From NCBI RefSeq assembly GCF_003086295.3, contig NW_027255459.1, forward strand, positions 7,501 through 71,500: a DNA stretch of 64,000 nucleotides, in the 5' to 3' direction. The notes beneath the pieces are model-generated. The model did not search any database, had not been told where the DNA came from, and saw nothing but the letters and a program-made list of their open reading frames with translations. Source of the DNA: Arachis hypogaea (taxonomy: Eukaryota; Streptophyta; Magnoliopsida; Fabales; Fabaceae). The first letter of the stretch is position 1, and each line of letters starts with the position of its first letter. Positions 11,792 to 24,990 of this stretch are shown here, one piece after another. The position numbers were made by a program, and so were the translations under genes.

Positions 11792-14735
11792 ACCTCAGAA
11801 AACCCTAGAAAATCCTAGTAAAAACCACAAAAAACCATAGAAAACCCTAGAAAATTATAGAAAAACCCTCAAAAACCATATAAAACCCTAAAAAACTCTC
11901 GAAAACCCTAGAAAACCTTAAAAAAATCTTAGAAAACCATAGAAATTCCTAGAAAACTCTAGAAAACCCTAGAAAATTCCTAGAAACTCCTATAAAATAC
12001 TAGAAAACCCTAGAAAACCTCTAGAAAACACCTGGAAATCCCTAGAAAAATCTAGAAAACCCTTAGAAATTCCTAAAAAACTCTAGAAAATCCTAGAAAA
12101 TCCTAGAAAAACCCTCGAAAACTGTAGAAAACGGTAAGAAAACCTTAGAAAATACTATAAATCCATAAAAAACCCTAGAAAACCCTTAGAAATCCCTAGA
12201 AAACTGTAGAAAACCCAAAAAACCATAGAAAACACAAGAAAACCCTAGAAAATCTTAGAAAATCCACGAAAAATCATAGAAAACCCTAGAAAATTAAAGA
12301 AAAACCCCTCAAAAATCATAGAAAACCGTAAAAAACACTCGAAAACCCTAGAAAACCTTAAGAAAATCTTAGAAAACCATACAAATCTTTAGAAAACTCT
12401 AGAAAACCTTAGAAAATTCCTAAAAAATCCTATAAAATCCTAGAAAACCCTAGAAAACCTCTAGAAAACCCTTGAAAATCCTAGAAAAATCTAGAAAACC
12501 CTTAGAAATTCCTAAAAAACCTTAGAAAATCCAAGAAAACCCTAGAAAACCATAGAAAATCCTAGAAAAACCCTAGAAAATCCTAGAAAATCCTGGAAAA
12601 ACCCTTGAAAACCGTAGAAAACCCTTAAAAACCCTCGAAAACCCTAGAAAACTCTAAGAAAACCTTAGAAAACCGTATAAATCCATAGAAAACCCTAGAA
12701 AAACCTAGAAAAACCCTAGAAAATCCTACAAAATCGTAGAAAATCATAAAAAAACCCTAGGAAATCCGAGAAAACTCCTAAAAAAAACCTAGAAAACCGT
12801 CATAAATCCCTAGAAAACCCGAGAAAATCTAAGAAAATCTTATAAAAAGCCTTGAAAATCTTAGAAAACCCTAGAAAAACCAAGAAAACCCCTAGAAATC
12901 CCTAGAAAAATCTAGAAAATCCAAGAAAACCCTTGGAAATCCCTAGAAAAATCTAGAAAACCATTAGAAATTCCTAGAAAACCTTAGAAAACCCTAGAAA
13001 ATCCTAGAAAAACCCCAGAAAACCCTAGAAAATCCTAGAAAATCCTAGAAAAACCCTTGAAAACCGTAGAAAACCCTAAAAAATAATCAAAAATCCTACA
13101 AAACAGTAAGAAAACCTTAGAAAATACTATAAATCCATAAAAAAACCCTAGAAAACCCTTAGAAATCCCTAGAAAATTGTAGAAAACCCAAAAAAACCAG
13201 GAAACCCTAGAAAATCCTAGGAAATCCACAGAAAACCATAGAAAACCTTAGAAAATTATAGAAAAACCCTTAAAAATCATAGAAAACCCTAGAAAACCTT
13301 AAAAAATCTTAAAAAACCATAGAAATCCCTTGAAAACTCTACAAAACCCTAGAAAATTCCTAGAAAATCCTATAAAATCCTTCAAAACCCTAAAAAATCT
13401 CTAGAAAACACCTGGAAATCCCTAGAAAAATCTAGAAAACCCTTAGAAATTCCTAAAAAACTCTAGAAAATTCAAGAAAACCTTAGAAAACCGTAGAAAA
13501 TCCTAAAAAAACACTAGAAAATCGTAGAAAATTCTAGAAAAACCCTTGAAAACCGTAGAAAACCCTCGAAAACCCTAGAAAACCCTAAGAAAACCGTCTA
13601 AATCCATAGAAAATCCTAGAAAAACCTAGAAAATCCCTAGAAAATCCTAGAAAAACCCTCAAAAACCATAGAAAATCCTAAATAACCCTCCAAAATTCTA
13701 GAAAACCCTAGAAAATACTATAAAAACTCTAAAAAACCCTCGAAAACCTAAGAAAACCCTAGAAAATTCTAGAAAAACCTTATAAAACCCTTAGACATTC
13801 CTAAAAAACCGTAAAAAACCAAAAAAAAACCCTAGAAAGTTCTAGAAAAACCATAGAAAATCATAGAAAACTCTAAAAAATTATAGAAAAATCCTCGAAA
13901 ACCATAGAAAACCATAAAAAACTCTCAAAAACCCTACAAAAACCTAAGAAAATCTTAGAAAAACCCTAGAAATCTCTAGAAACTCAAGAAAACCCTAGAA
14001 AATTCCAAGAAAATGCTAGAAAATCCTAGAAAACCCTAGAAAACACAAGAAAATCCCTGGAAATCCCTAGAAAAATCTAGAAAAACCTTAGAAATTCCTA
14101 GAAAACCCAAGAAAACCTTAGAAAATCCTAGAAAACCCAAGAAAACCCCTCGAAATCCCTAGAAAAAATAAGAAAACCCTTAGAAATTCTTAGAAAATCC
14201 TAGAAAACCCAAGAAAATCCTAGAAAATCTTAGAAAAACACCAGAAAATAATCGAAAATCCTAGAAAACGGTAAGAAAACTTTAGAAAATACTATAAATC
14301 TATAAAAAACCCTAGAAAACCCTTAGAAATCCCTAGAAAACTGTAGAAAACCCAAAAAATCATAGAAAACACAAGAAAATCCTAGAAAACCCTCGAAAAT
14401 CCTAGAAAATCCACAGAAAATCATAGAAAATCCAAGAAAATTAAAGAAAAACCCCTCAAAAATCATAGAAAACCCTAAAAAATACTCGAAAACCCTAGAA
14501 AACCTTAAGAAAATCTTTGAAAACCATAGAAATCTTTAGAAAACTCTAGAAAACCCTAGAAAATTTCTAAAAAATCCTATAAAATCCTAGAAAACCCTAG
14601 AAAACCTCTAGAAAACCCTTGGAAATCCCTAAAAAAATCTAGAAAACCCTTAGAAATTCGTAAAAAACTCTAGAAAATCCAAGAAAATCCTAGAAAACCA
14701 TAGAAAATCCTAGAAAAACCCTAGAAAACCGTAGA
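11792..14735 (+). repeat. Block I'', third partial copy
   Basis: This stretch matches block I from its first base at an offset of 11791, falling to about 11752 near 15103 through loss of a few decamers (AAAGATAAG at 3351 and 15103). Unlike I' it keeps the order of block I past 2272 (GCTAGAAAATCC at 2252 matches 14015), so the 2.2-kb deletion is private to I'. The match to block I ends near 15130-15145, where block I has a local AAAATTATAG triplication at 3390. The right boundary given here is the start of the next duplicated block and is accurate to a few tens of bases. Confidence 0.7.
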
Positions 14736-16340
14736 AAATCCTAGAAAATCTTAGAAAAACCCTTGAAAACCATAGAAAACCCTTAAAAACCCTCGAAAAC
14801 CCTAGAAAACCCTAAGAAAACCTTACAAAACTGTATAAATCCATAGAAAACCCTAGAAAAACCTAGAAAAACCCTAGAAAATCCTAGAAAATCGTAGAAA
14901 ATCATAAAAACCCTAGAAAATCCTAGAAAACTCCTAGAAAAAACCTAGAAAACCGTCATAAATCCCTAGAAAATCCTAAAAACCCAAGAAAATCATATAA
15001 AAACCCTTGAAAATCTTAGAAAACCCTAGAAAACCCAAGAAAACCCCTGGAAATCCCTAGAAAAATCTAGAAAACCCTTAGAATTTCCTAGAAAACCCTA
15101 GAAAAGATAAGAAAACCTTAGAAAGTTCCTAGAAAACCCAAGAAAACTCTAGAAGATACTGGAATATCCTAGAAAAACCCCAGAAAACCCTAGAAAATCA
15201 TAGAAAATCCTTGAAAAACCTTTGAAAATCGTAGAAAACCCTAAAAAGTAATCGAAAATCCTAGAAAACAGTAAGAAAACCTTAGAAAATACTATAAATC
15301 CATAAAAAAACCCTAGAAAACCCTTAGAAATCCCTAGAAAACTGTAGAAAACACAAGAAAAACCTAGAAAACCCTAGAAAATCCTAGAAAATCCACAGAA
15401 AACCATAGAAAACCCTAGAGAATTAAAGAAAAACCCCTCAAAAATCATAGAAAACCCTAAAAAACACTCGAAAACCCTAGAAAACCTTAAGAGAATCTTA
15501 GAAAACCATAGAAATCTTTAGAGAACTCTAGAAAACCCTAGAAAATTCCTAAAAAATCCTATAAAATCCTAGAAAACCCTAGAAAACCTCCAGAAAACCC
15601 TTGGAAAAACCGAGAAAAATCTAGAAAACCCTTAGAAATTCCTAAAAAACTCTAGAAAATCCAAGAAAACCCGAGAAAACCGTAGAAAATCCTAGAAAAA
15701 CACTTGAAAACCGTAGAAAACCCTTAAAAACCCTCGAAAACCCTAGAAAACCCTAAGAAAACCTTAGAAAACCGTATAAATCCATAGAAAACCCTAGAAA
15801 AACCTAGAAAAACCCTAGAAAATCCAAGAAAATCATAGAAAATCATAAAAAAACCCTAGAAAATCCTAGAAAACTCCTAGAAAAAACCTAGAAAACCGCC
15901 ATAAATCCCTAGAAAACCCTAGAAAATCCAAAAAAAACCTATAAAAACCCTTGAAAATCTTAGAAAATCCTAGAAAACCAAAGAAAACCTTTGGAAATCC
16001 CTAGAAAAATCTAGAAAACCCTTAGAAATTCCTAGAAAATCCTAAAAAACCTAAGAAAACCTTAGAAAATCCTAGAAAACCCTTAAAAATCTCTAGAAAA
16101 CTGTAGAATACCCAAAAAACTATAGAAAACACAAAAAAACCCTAGAAAACCCTAGAAAATCCACGGAAAACCATAGAAAACCCTAGAAAATTAAAGAAAA
16201 ACCCCTCAAAAATCATAGAAAACCCTAAAAAACACTCGAAAACCCTATAAAACCTTAAGAAAATCTAAGAAAACCATAGAAATCTTTAGAAAACTCTAGA
16301 AAACCCTAGAGAATTCCTAAAAAATCCTATAAAATCCTAG
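14613..16340 (+). repeat. 1.73-kb tandem repeat, copy a
   Basis: Two neighbouring segments align at an offset of about 1730 bp: AGAAGAT before CTGGAATATCC at 15151 and 16881, GAAATTCGTAAAAAAC near 14657 and 16385, and the CTTAAAAATCTCTAG region near 16085 and 17812. The junction near 16340 joins CCTATAAAATCCTAG directly to CCCTTGGAAATCCC, skipping the CCTCTAG units present at 14600. The same pair and junction occur in block II' (near 31640). The related stretch at 44411 has only one copy. Confidence 0.7.
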
Positions 16341-18090
16341 AAAACCCTTGGAAATCCCTAAAAAATCTAGAAAACCCTTAGAAATTCGTAAAAAACTTTA
16401 GAAAATCCAAGAAAATCCTAGAAAACCATAGAAAATCCTAGAAAAATCCTAGAAAACCGTAGAAAATCCTAGAAAATCTTAGAAAAACCCTTGAAAACCA
16501 TAGAAAACCCTTAAAAACCCTCGAAAACCCTAGAAAACCCTAAGAAAACCTTACAAAACTGTATAAATCCATAGAAAACCCTAGAAAAACCTAGAAAAAC
16601 CCTAGAAAATCCTAGAAAATCGTAGAAAATCATAAAAAACCATAGAAAATCCTAGAAAACTCCAAGAAAAAACCTTGAAAACCGTCATAAATCCCTAGAA
16701 AATCCTAAAAAATCCAAGAAAATCATATAAAAACCCTTGAAAATCTTAGAAAACCCAAGAAAACCCAAGAAAACCCCTGGAAATCCCTAGAAAAATCTAG
16801 AAAACACTTAGAATTTCCTAGAAAACCCTAGAAAAGATAAGAAAACCTTAGAAAATTCCTAGAAAACCCAAGAAAACTCTAGAAGATCCTGGAATATCCT
16901 AGAAAAACCCCAGAAAACCCTAGAAAATCATAGAAAATCCTTGAAAAACCCTTGAAAATCGTAGAAAACCCTTAAAAATAATCGAAAATCCTAGCAAACA
17001 GTAAGAAAACCTTAGAAAATACTATAAATCCATAAAAAAAATCCTAGAAAACCCTTAGAAATCCCTAGAAAACTGTAGAAAACACAAGAAAAACCTAGAA
17101 AACCCTAGAAAATCCTAGAAAATCCACAGAAAACCATAGAAAACCCTAGAGAATTAAAGAAAAACCCTTCAAAAATCATAGAAAACCCTAAAAAATACTC
17201 GAAAACCCTAGAAAACCTTAAGAGAATCTTAGAAAACCATAGAAATCTTTAGAAAACTCTAGAAAACCCTAGAAAATTCCTAAAAAATCCTATAAAATCC
17301 AAGAAAACCCTAGAAAACCTCCAGAAAACCCTTGGAAAAACCGAGAAAAATCTAGAAAACCCTTAGAAATTCCTAAAAAACTCTAGAAAATCTAAGAAAA
17401 CCCGAGAAAACCGTAGAAAATCCTAGAAAAACCCTTAAAAACCGTAGAAAACCCTTAAAAACCCTCGAAAACCCTAGAAAACCCTAAGAAAACCTTAGAA
17501 AACCGTATAAATCCATAGAAAACCTTAGAAAAACCTAGAAAAACCCTAGAAAATCCTAGAAAATCATAGAAAATCATAAAAAACCCAAGAAAATCCTAGA
17601 AAACTCCTAGAAAAAACCTAGAAAACCGCCATAAATCCCTAGAAAACCCTAGAAAATCCAAGAAAATCCTATAAAAACCCTTGAAAATCTTAGAAAATCC
17701 TAGAAAACCAAAGAAAACCTTTGGAAATCCCTAGAAAAATCTAGAAAACCCTTAGAAATTCCTAGAAAATCCTAGAAAACCTAAGAAAACCTTAGAAAAT
17801 CCTAGAAAACCCTTAAAAATCTCTAGAAAACTGTAGAATACCCAAAAAATCATAGAAAACACAAAAAAAACCCTAGAAAACCCTAGAAAATCTTAGAAAA
17901 TCCACGGAAAACCATAGAAAACCCTAGAAAATTAAAGAAAAACCCCTCAAAAATCATAGAAAACCCTAAAAAACACTCGAAAACCCTAGAAAACCTTAAG
18001 AAAATCTTAGAATACCATAGAAATCTTTAGAAAACTCTAGAAAACCCTAGAAAATTCCTAAAAAATCCTATAAAATCCTAGAAAACCCTA
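16341..18090 (+). repeat. 1.73-kb tandem repeat, copy b
   Basis: This is the second copy of the preceding unit and keeps the same internal marker order (AGAAGATCCTGG at 16881, CCGCCATAAATCCC near 17628). Small differences from copy a are scattered substitutions and A-run length changes. It ends near 18090, where the sequence follows a different HOR context (CCTCTAG then CTTGGAAATCCTAG). The end point is approximate. Confidence 0.65.
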
Positions 18091-19140
18091 GAAAACCTCT
18101 AGAAAACCCTTGGAAATCCTAGAAAAATCTAGAAAACCCTTAGAAATTCCTAAAAAACCTTAGAAAATCCAAGAAAACCCTAGAAAACCGTAGAAAATCC
18201 TAGAAAAACCCCAGAAAACCGTAGAAAATCCTAGAAAAACCCTTGAAAACTGTAGAAAACCCTTAAAAACCCTCGAAAACCCTAGAAAACCCTAAGAAAA
18301 CCTTAGAAAACCGTATAAATCCATAGAAAACCCTAGAAAAACCTAGAAAAACCCTAGAAAATCCTAGAAAATCGTAGAAAATCATAAAAAGCCCTAGGAA
18401 ATCCTAGAAAACTCCTAGAAAAAACCTAGAAAACCGTCATAAATCCCTAAAAAACCCTAGAAAATCAAAGAAAATCTTATAAAAAGCCTTGAGAATCTTA
18501 GAAAACCCTAGAAAACCCAAGAAAATCCCTAGAAATCCCTAGAAAAATCTAGAAAACCCTAGAAAATCCAAGAAAACCCTTGGAAATACCTAGAAAAATC
18601 TAGAAAACCATTAGAAATTCCTAGAATACCTTAGAAAACCCTAGAAAATCCTAGAAAAACCCAAGAAAACCCTAGAAAATCCTAGAAAATCCTAGAAATA
18701 CCCTTGAAAACCCTAGAAAACCCTAAAAAACAATCAAAAATCCTACAAAAAGGTAAGAAAACCTTAGAAAATACTATAAATCCATAAAAAACCTAAAAAA
18801 ACCCTTAGAAATCCCTAGAAAATTGTAGAAAACCCAAAAAACATAGAAAATCCTAGAAAATCCTAGAAAATCCACAGAAAACCATAGAAATCCCTTGAAA
18901 ACTCTAGAAAACCTTAGAAAATTCCTAGAAAATCCTATAAAATCCTTAAAAACCCTAGAAAACCTCTTGAAAACACGTGGAAATCCCTAGAAAAATCTAG
19001 AAAACCCTTAGAAATTCCTAAAAAACTCTAGAAAATCCAAGAAAACCCTAGAAAATCGTAGAAAATCCTAGAAAAACACTAGAAAATCCTAGAAAATCGT
19101 AGAAAATCATAAAAAACCCTAGAAAATCCTAGAAAAATCC

Positions 19141-22027
19141 TAGAAAATCGTAGAAAATCATAAAAAAACCCTAGAAAATCCTAGAAAACTCCTAGAAAAA
19201 ACCTAGAAAACCGCCATAAATCCCTAGAAAACTCTAGAAAACCCAAGAAAATCCTATAAAAACCCTTGAAAATCTTAGAAAATCCTAGAAAACCAAAGAA
19301 AACCTTTGGAAATCCCTAGAAAAATCTACAAAACCCTTAGAAATTCCTAGAAAACCTTAGAAAACACTAGAAAATCCTAGAAAATTGTAGAAAATCATAA
19401 AAAATCCTAGAAAATCTTAGAAAACTCCTAGAAAACCCTAAAAACCCCAAGAAAATCCTATAAAAACCCTCGAAAATTCTAGAAAACCCTAGAAACCCAA
19501 GAAAAATCCTAGAAATCCTTAGAAAATCCTTAGAAATCCCTAGAAAACCCTAGAAAACCCAAGAAAACCTTAGAAAACCCTAGAAAAACCCTAGAAATCC
19601 CTAGAAAACTCTAGAAAATCCTAGAAAATCCCTAGAAAATCCTAGAAAACCCTAGAAAACCCCAGAAAACCCTTGCAAATCCCTAGAAAAATCTAGAGAA
19701 CCATTAGAAATTCCTAGAAAACCAGAGAAAATCCAAAAAAATCCTAAAAAACCGTAGAAAATCCTAGAAAAACCTCAGAAAATCTTAGAAAATCCTAGAA
19801 AAACCCTTGAAAACCTTAGAAAACCCTAAAAAATCCTCGAAAACCCTAGAAAATATTAAGAAAACCTTAGAAAATACTATAAATCCATAGAAAACCCTAG
19901 AAAACCCTTAGAAATCCCTAGAAAACCGTAAAAACCTAAAAATCCTAGGAAACCCCAGAAAACCCTAGAAAATCCTAGAAAAATCACAAAAAACCATAGA
20001 AAACCCTAGAAAATTATAGAAAAACCCTCAAAAACGATATAAAACCCTAAAAAACTCTCGAAAACCCTAGAAAACCTTAAAAAAATCTTAGAAAACCATA
20101 GAAATTCCTAGAAAACTCTAGAAAACCCTAGAAAATTCCTAGAAACTCCTATAAAATACTAGAAAACCTCTAGAAAACACCTGGAAATCCCTAGAAAAAT
20201 CTAGAAAACCATTAGAAATTCCTAAAAAACTCTAGAAAATCCTAGAAAACCGTAGAAAATCCTAGAAAAACACTAAAAAACCGTAGAAAATTCTAGAAAA
20301 TCCTAGAAAAACCCTTGAAAACTGTAGAAAACCTTAAAAACCCTCGAAAACCCTAGAAAACTCTAAAAAAACCTTAGAAAACTGTATAAAACCATAGAAA
20401 ACCCTAGAAAAACCTAGAAAAACACTAGAAAATCATAGAAAAACCCTTAAAAATCATAGAAAACCCTAAATAACCCTCCAAAATCATAGAAAATACTATA
20501 AAAACCTTAAAAAACCCTCGAAAACCCAAGAAAACCCTAGGAAATCCTAGAAAACCCCTAGAAAACCCTTAGAAATTCCTAAAAAACCATAAAAAATCCA
20601 AGAAAACCCTAAAAAGTTCTAGAAAAACCACAAAAAACCCTAGAAAACTCTAAAAAATTATAGAAAAATCCTCAAAAACCATAGAAAACCATAAAAAACT
20701 CTCGAAAACCCTACAAAACCCTAAGAAAATCTTAGAAAAACCCTAGAAATTCAAGAAAACCCTAGAAAATTCCAAGAAAATCCTAGAAAATCCTAGAAAA
20801 TCCTAGAAAATCCTAGAAAACCCAAGAAAATCCCTTAAAATCCTTAGAAAAATCTAGAAAAATCTTAGAAATTTCTAGAAAATCCAAGAAAACCTTAGAA
20901 AATCCTAGAAAACCCAAGAAAACCCTGGAAATCCATAGAAAAATCTAGAAAACCCTTAGAAATTCCTAGAAAACCCTACAAAACCCAAGAAAATCCTAAA
21001 AAATCCTAGAAAATTCTAGAAAAACCCCAAAAAACCCTAGAAAATCCTAGAAAAACCCTTGAAAACCGTAGAAAACCCTAAAAAACAATCGAAAATCCTA
21101 GAAAACGGTAAGAAAACCGTAGAAAATACTATAAATCCATAAAAAACCCTAGAAAACCCTTAGAAATCCCTAGAAAATTGTAGAAAACCCAAAAAACCAT
21201 AGAAAACACAAGAAAACCCTAGAAAACCCTAGAAAATCTTAGAAAATCCACGGAAAACCATAGAAAACCCTAGAAAATTAAAGAAAAACCCCTCAAAAAT
21301 CATAGAAAACCCTAAAAAACACTCGAAAACCCTAGAAAACCTTAAGAAAATCTTAGAAAACCATAGAAATCTTTAGAAAACTATAGAAAACCCTAGAAAA
21401 TTCCTAAAAAATCCTATAAAATCCTAGAAAACCTTAGAAAACCTCTAGAAAACCCTTGGAAATTCTAGAAAAATCTAGAAAATCCTTAGAAATCTCTAAA
21501 AAACCTTAGAAAATCCAAGAAAACCCTAAAAAACCGTAGAAAACCCAAAAAACCATAGAATCAACAAGAAAAACCTAGAAAACCCTGGAAAATCCTAGAA
21601 AATCCACAGAAAACTATAGAAAACCCTAGAAAATTAAAGAAAAACCCCTCAAAAATCATAGAAAACCCTAAAAAACACTCGAAAACCCTAGAAAACCATA
21701 ATAGAATCTTAGAAAATCATAGAAATCTTTAGAAAACTCTAGAAAACCCTAGAAAATTTCTAAAAAATCCTATAAAATTCTAGAAAACCCTAGAAAACCT
21801 CTAGAAAACCCTTGAAAATCCCTAGAAAAATCTAGAAAACCCTTAGAAATTCCTAAAAAACTCTAGAAAATCCAAGAAAACCCGAGAAAATCGTAGAAAA
21901 TCCTAGAAAAACCCTTGAAAACCGTAGAAAACCCTTAAAAACCCTAGAAAACCCTAGAAAACCCTAAGAAAACCTTAGAAAACCGTATAAATCCATAGAA
22001 AACCCTAGAAAAACCTAGAAAAACCCT
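19141..22027 (+). repeat. 2.887-kb tandem duplication, copy 1
   Basis: The following 2.9 kb repeats this segment at an offset of 2887 bp (19211/22098 CCGCCATAAA, 19921/22808 GAAAACCGTA, 20281/23168, 20468/23355, 21561/24448 TCAACAAG). Two compensating one-decamer indels separate the copies: copy 1 lacks one unit near 20750, and copy 2 lacks one near 23935. The single copy in block II' (34430-37315) has both units, so each loss is private to one copy. Edges are good to about 50 bp. Confidence 0.88.
20781..20820 (+). repeat. Perfect four-copy run of TCCTAGAAAA
   Basis: Four identical decamers stand head to tail, one of the longer perfect runs in the array. The run is kept in the duplicates at 23678-23717 and near 36080. 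Perfect runs longer than a few units are rare here, so the array is homogenised at the kilobase level and not by slippage of single decamers. Confidence 0.9.
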
Positions 22028-24914
22028 AGAAAATCGTAGAAAATCATAAAAAAAACCCTAGAAAATCCTAGAAAACTCCTAGAAAAAACCTAGAAAACCG
22101 CCATAAATCCCTAGAAAACTCTAGAAAACCCAAGAAAATCCTATAAAAACCCTTGAAAATCTTAGAAAATCCTAGAAAACCAAAGAAAACCTTTGGAAAT
22201 CCCTAGAAAAATCTACAAAACCCTTAGAAATTCCTAGAAAACCTTAGAAAACACTAGAAAATCCTAGAAAATTGTAGAAAATCATAAAAAATCCTAGAAA
22301 ATCTTAGAAAACTCCTAGAAAACCCTAAAAACCCCAAGAAAATCCTATAAAAACCCTCGAAAATTCTAGAAAACCCTAGAAACCCAAGAAAAATCCTAGA
22401 AATCCTTAGAAAATCCTTAGAAATCCCTAGAAAACCCTAGAAAACCCAAGAAAACCTTAGAAAACCCTAGAAAAACCCTAGAAATCCCTAGAAAACTCTA
22501 GAAAATCCTAGAAAATCCCTAGAAAATCCTAGAAAACCCTAGAAAACCCCAGAAAACCCTTGCAAATCCCTAGAAAAATCTAGAGAACCATTAGAAATTC
22601 CTAGAAAACCAGAGAAAATCCAAAAAAATCCTAGAAAACCGTAGAAAATCCTAGAAAAACCTCAGAAAATCTTAGAAAATCCTAGAAAAACCCTTGAAAA
22701 CCTTAGAAAACCCTAAAAAATCCTCGAAAACCCTAGAAAATATTAAGAAAACCTTAGAAAATACTATAAATCCATAGAAAACCCTAGAAAACCCTTAGAA
22801 ATCCCTAGAAAACCGTAAAAACCTAAAAATCCTAGGAAACCCCAGAAAACCCTAGAAAATCCTAGAAAAATCACAAAAAACCATAGAAAACCCTAGAAAA
22901 TTATAGAAAAACCCTCAAAAACGATATAAAACCCTAAAAAACTCTCGAAAACCCTAGAAAACCTTAAAAAAATCTTAGAAAACCATAGAAATTCCTAGAA
23001 AACTCTAGAAAACCCTAGAAAATTCCTAGAAACTCCTATAAAATACTAGAAAACCTCTAGAAAACACCTGGAAATCCCTAGAAAAATCTAGAAAACCATT
23101 AGAAATTCCTAAAAAACTCTAGAAAATCCTAGAAAACCGTAGAAAATCCTAGAAAAACACTAAAAAACCGTAGAAAATTCTAGAAAATCCTAGAAAAACC
23201 CTTGAAAACTGTAGAAAACCTTAAAAACCCTCGAAAACCCTAGAAAACTCTAAAAAAACCTTAGAAAACTGTATAAAACCATAGAAAACCCTAGAAAAAC
23301 CTAGAAAAACACTAGAAAATCATAGAAAAACCCTTAAAAATCATAGAAAACCCTAAATAACCCTCCAAAATCATAGAAAATACTATAAAAACCTTAAAAA
23401 ACCCTCGAAAACCCAAGAAAACCCTAGGAAATCCTAGAAAACCCCTAGAAAACCCTTAGAAATTCCTAAAAAACCATAAAAAATCCAAGAAAACCCTAAA
23501 AAGTTCTAGAAAAACCACAAAAAACCCTAGAAAACTCTAAAAAATTATAGAAAAATCCTCAAAAACCATAGAAAACCATAAAAAACTCTCGAAAACCCTA
23601 CAAAACCCTAAGAAAATCTTAGAAAAACCCTAGAAATCCCTAGAAATTCAAGAAAACCCTAGAAAATTCTAAGAAAATCCTAGAAAATCCTAGAAAATCC
23701 TAGAAAATCCTAGAAAACCCAAGAAAATCCCTTAAAATCCTTAGAAAAATCTAGAAAAATCTTAGAAATTTCTAGAAAATCCAAGAAAACCTTAGAAAAT
23801 CCTAGAAAACCCAAGAAAACCCTGGAAATCCATAGAAAAATCTAGAAAACCCTTAGAAATTCCTAGAAAACCCTACAAAACCCAAGAAAATCCTAAAAAA
23901 TCCTAGAAAATTCTAGAAAAACCCCAAAAAACCCTAGAAAAACCCTTGAAAACCGTAGAAAACCCTAAAAAACAATCGAAAATCCTAGAAAACGGTAAGA
24001 AAACCGTAGAAAATACTATAAATCCATAAAAAACCCTAGAAAACCCTTAGAAATCCCTAGAAAATTGTAGAAAACCCAAAAAACCATAGAAAACACAAGA
24101 AAACCCTAGAAAACCCTAGAAAATCTTAGAAAATCGACGGAAAACCATAGAAAACCCTAGAAAATTAAAGAAAAACCCCTCAAAAATCATAGAAAACCCT
24201 AAAAAACACTCGAAAACCCTAGAAAACCTTAAGAAAATCTTAGAAAACCATAGAAATCTTTAGAAAACTATAGAAAACCCTAGAAAATTCCTAAAAAATC
24301 CTATAAAATCCTAGAAAACCTTAGAAAACCTCTAGAAAACCCTTGGAAATTCTAGAAAAATCTAGAAAATCCTTAGAAATCTCTAAAAAACCTTAGAAAA
24401 TCCAAGAAAACCCTAAAAAACCGTAGAAAACCCAAAAAACCATAAAATCAACAAGAAAAACCTAGAAAACCCTGGAAAATCCTAGAAAATCCACAGAAAA
24501 CTATAGAAAACCCTAGAAAATTAAAGAAAAACCCCTCAAAAATCATAGAAAACCCTAAAAAACACTCGAAAACCCTAGAAAACCATAATAGAATCTTAGA
24601 AAATCATAGAAATCTTTAGAAAACTCTAGAAAACCCTAGAAAATTTCTAAAAAATCCTATAAAATTCTAGAAAACCCTAGAAAACCTCTAGAAAACCCTT
24701 GAAAATCCCTAGAAAAATCTAGAAAACCCTTAGAAATTCCTAAAAAACTCTAGAAAATCCAAGAAAACCCGAGAAAATCGTAGAAAATCCTAGAAAAACC
24801 CTTGAAAACCGTAGAAAACCCTTAAAAACCCTAGAAAACCCTAGAAAACCCTAAGAAAACCTTAGAAAACCGTATAAATCCATAGAAAACCCTAGAAAAA
24901 CCTAGAAAAACCCT
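22028..24914 (+). repeat. 2.887-kb tandem duplication, copy 2
   Basis: The segment is almost identical to copy 1. Private differences include AATTCTAAG near 23667 where the others read AATTCCAAG, AATCGACGG near 24130 where the others read AATCCACGG, and CATAAAATCAAC near 24441 where the others read CATAGAATCAAC. The array continues after it with AAAACTGCCATAAATCC at 24991, which is not the start of another copy. Confidence 0.88.
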
Positions 24915-24990
24915 AGAAAATCCTAGAAAATCGTAGAAAATCATAAAAAAAACCCTAGAAAATTCTAGAAAACTCCTAGAAAAAACCTAG

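Noticed and set aside
13035..13229. 64-codon open frame on the - strand
   Set aside because: Low-complexity translation of satellite variants with the same F/G/S pattern. It is not kept in the other block I copies.
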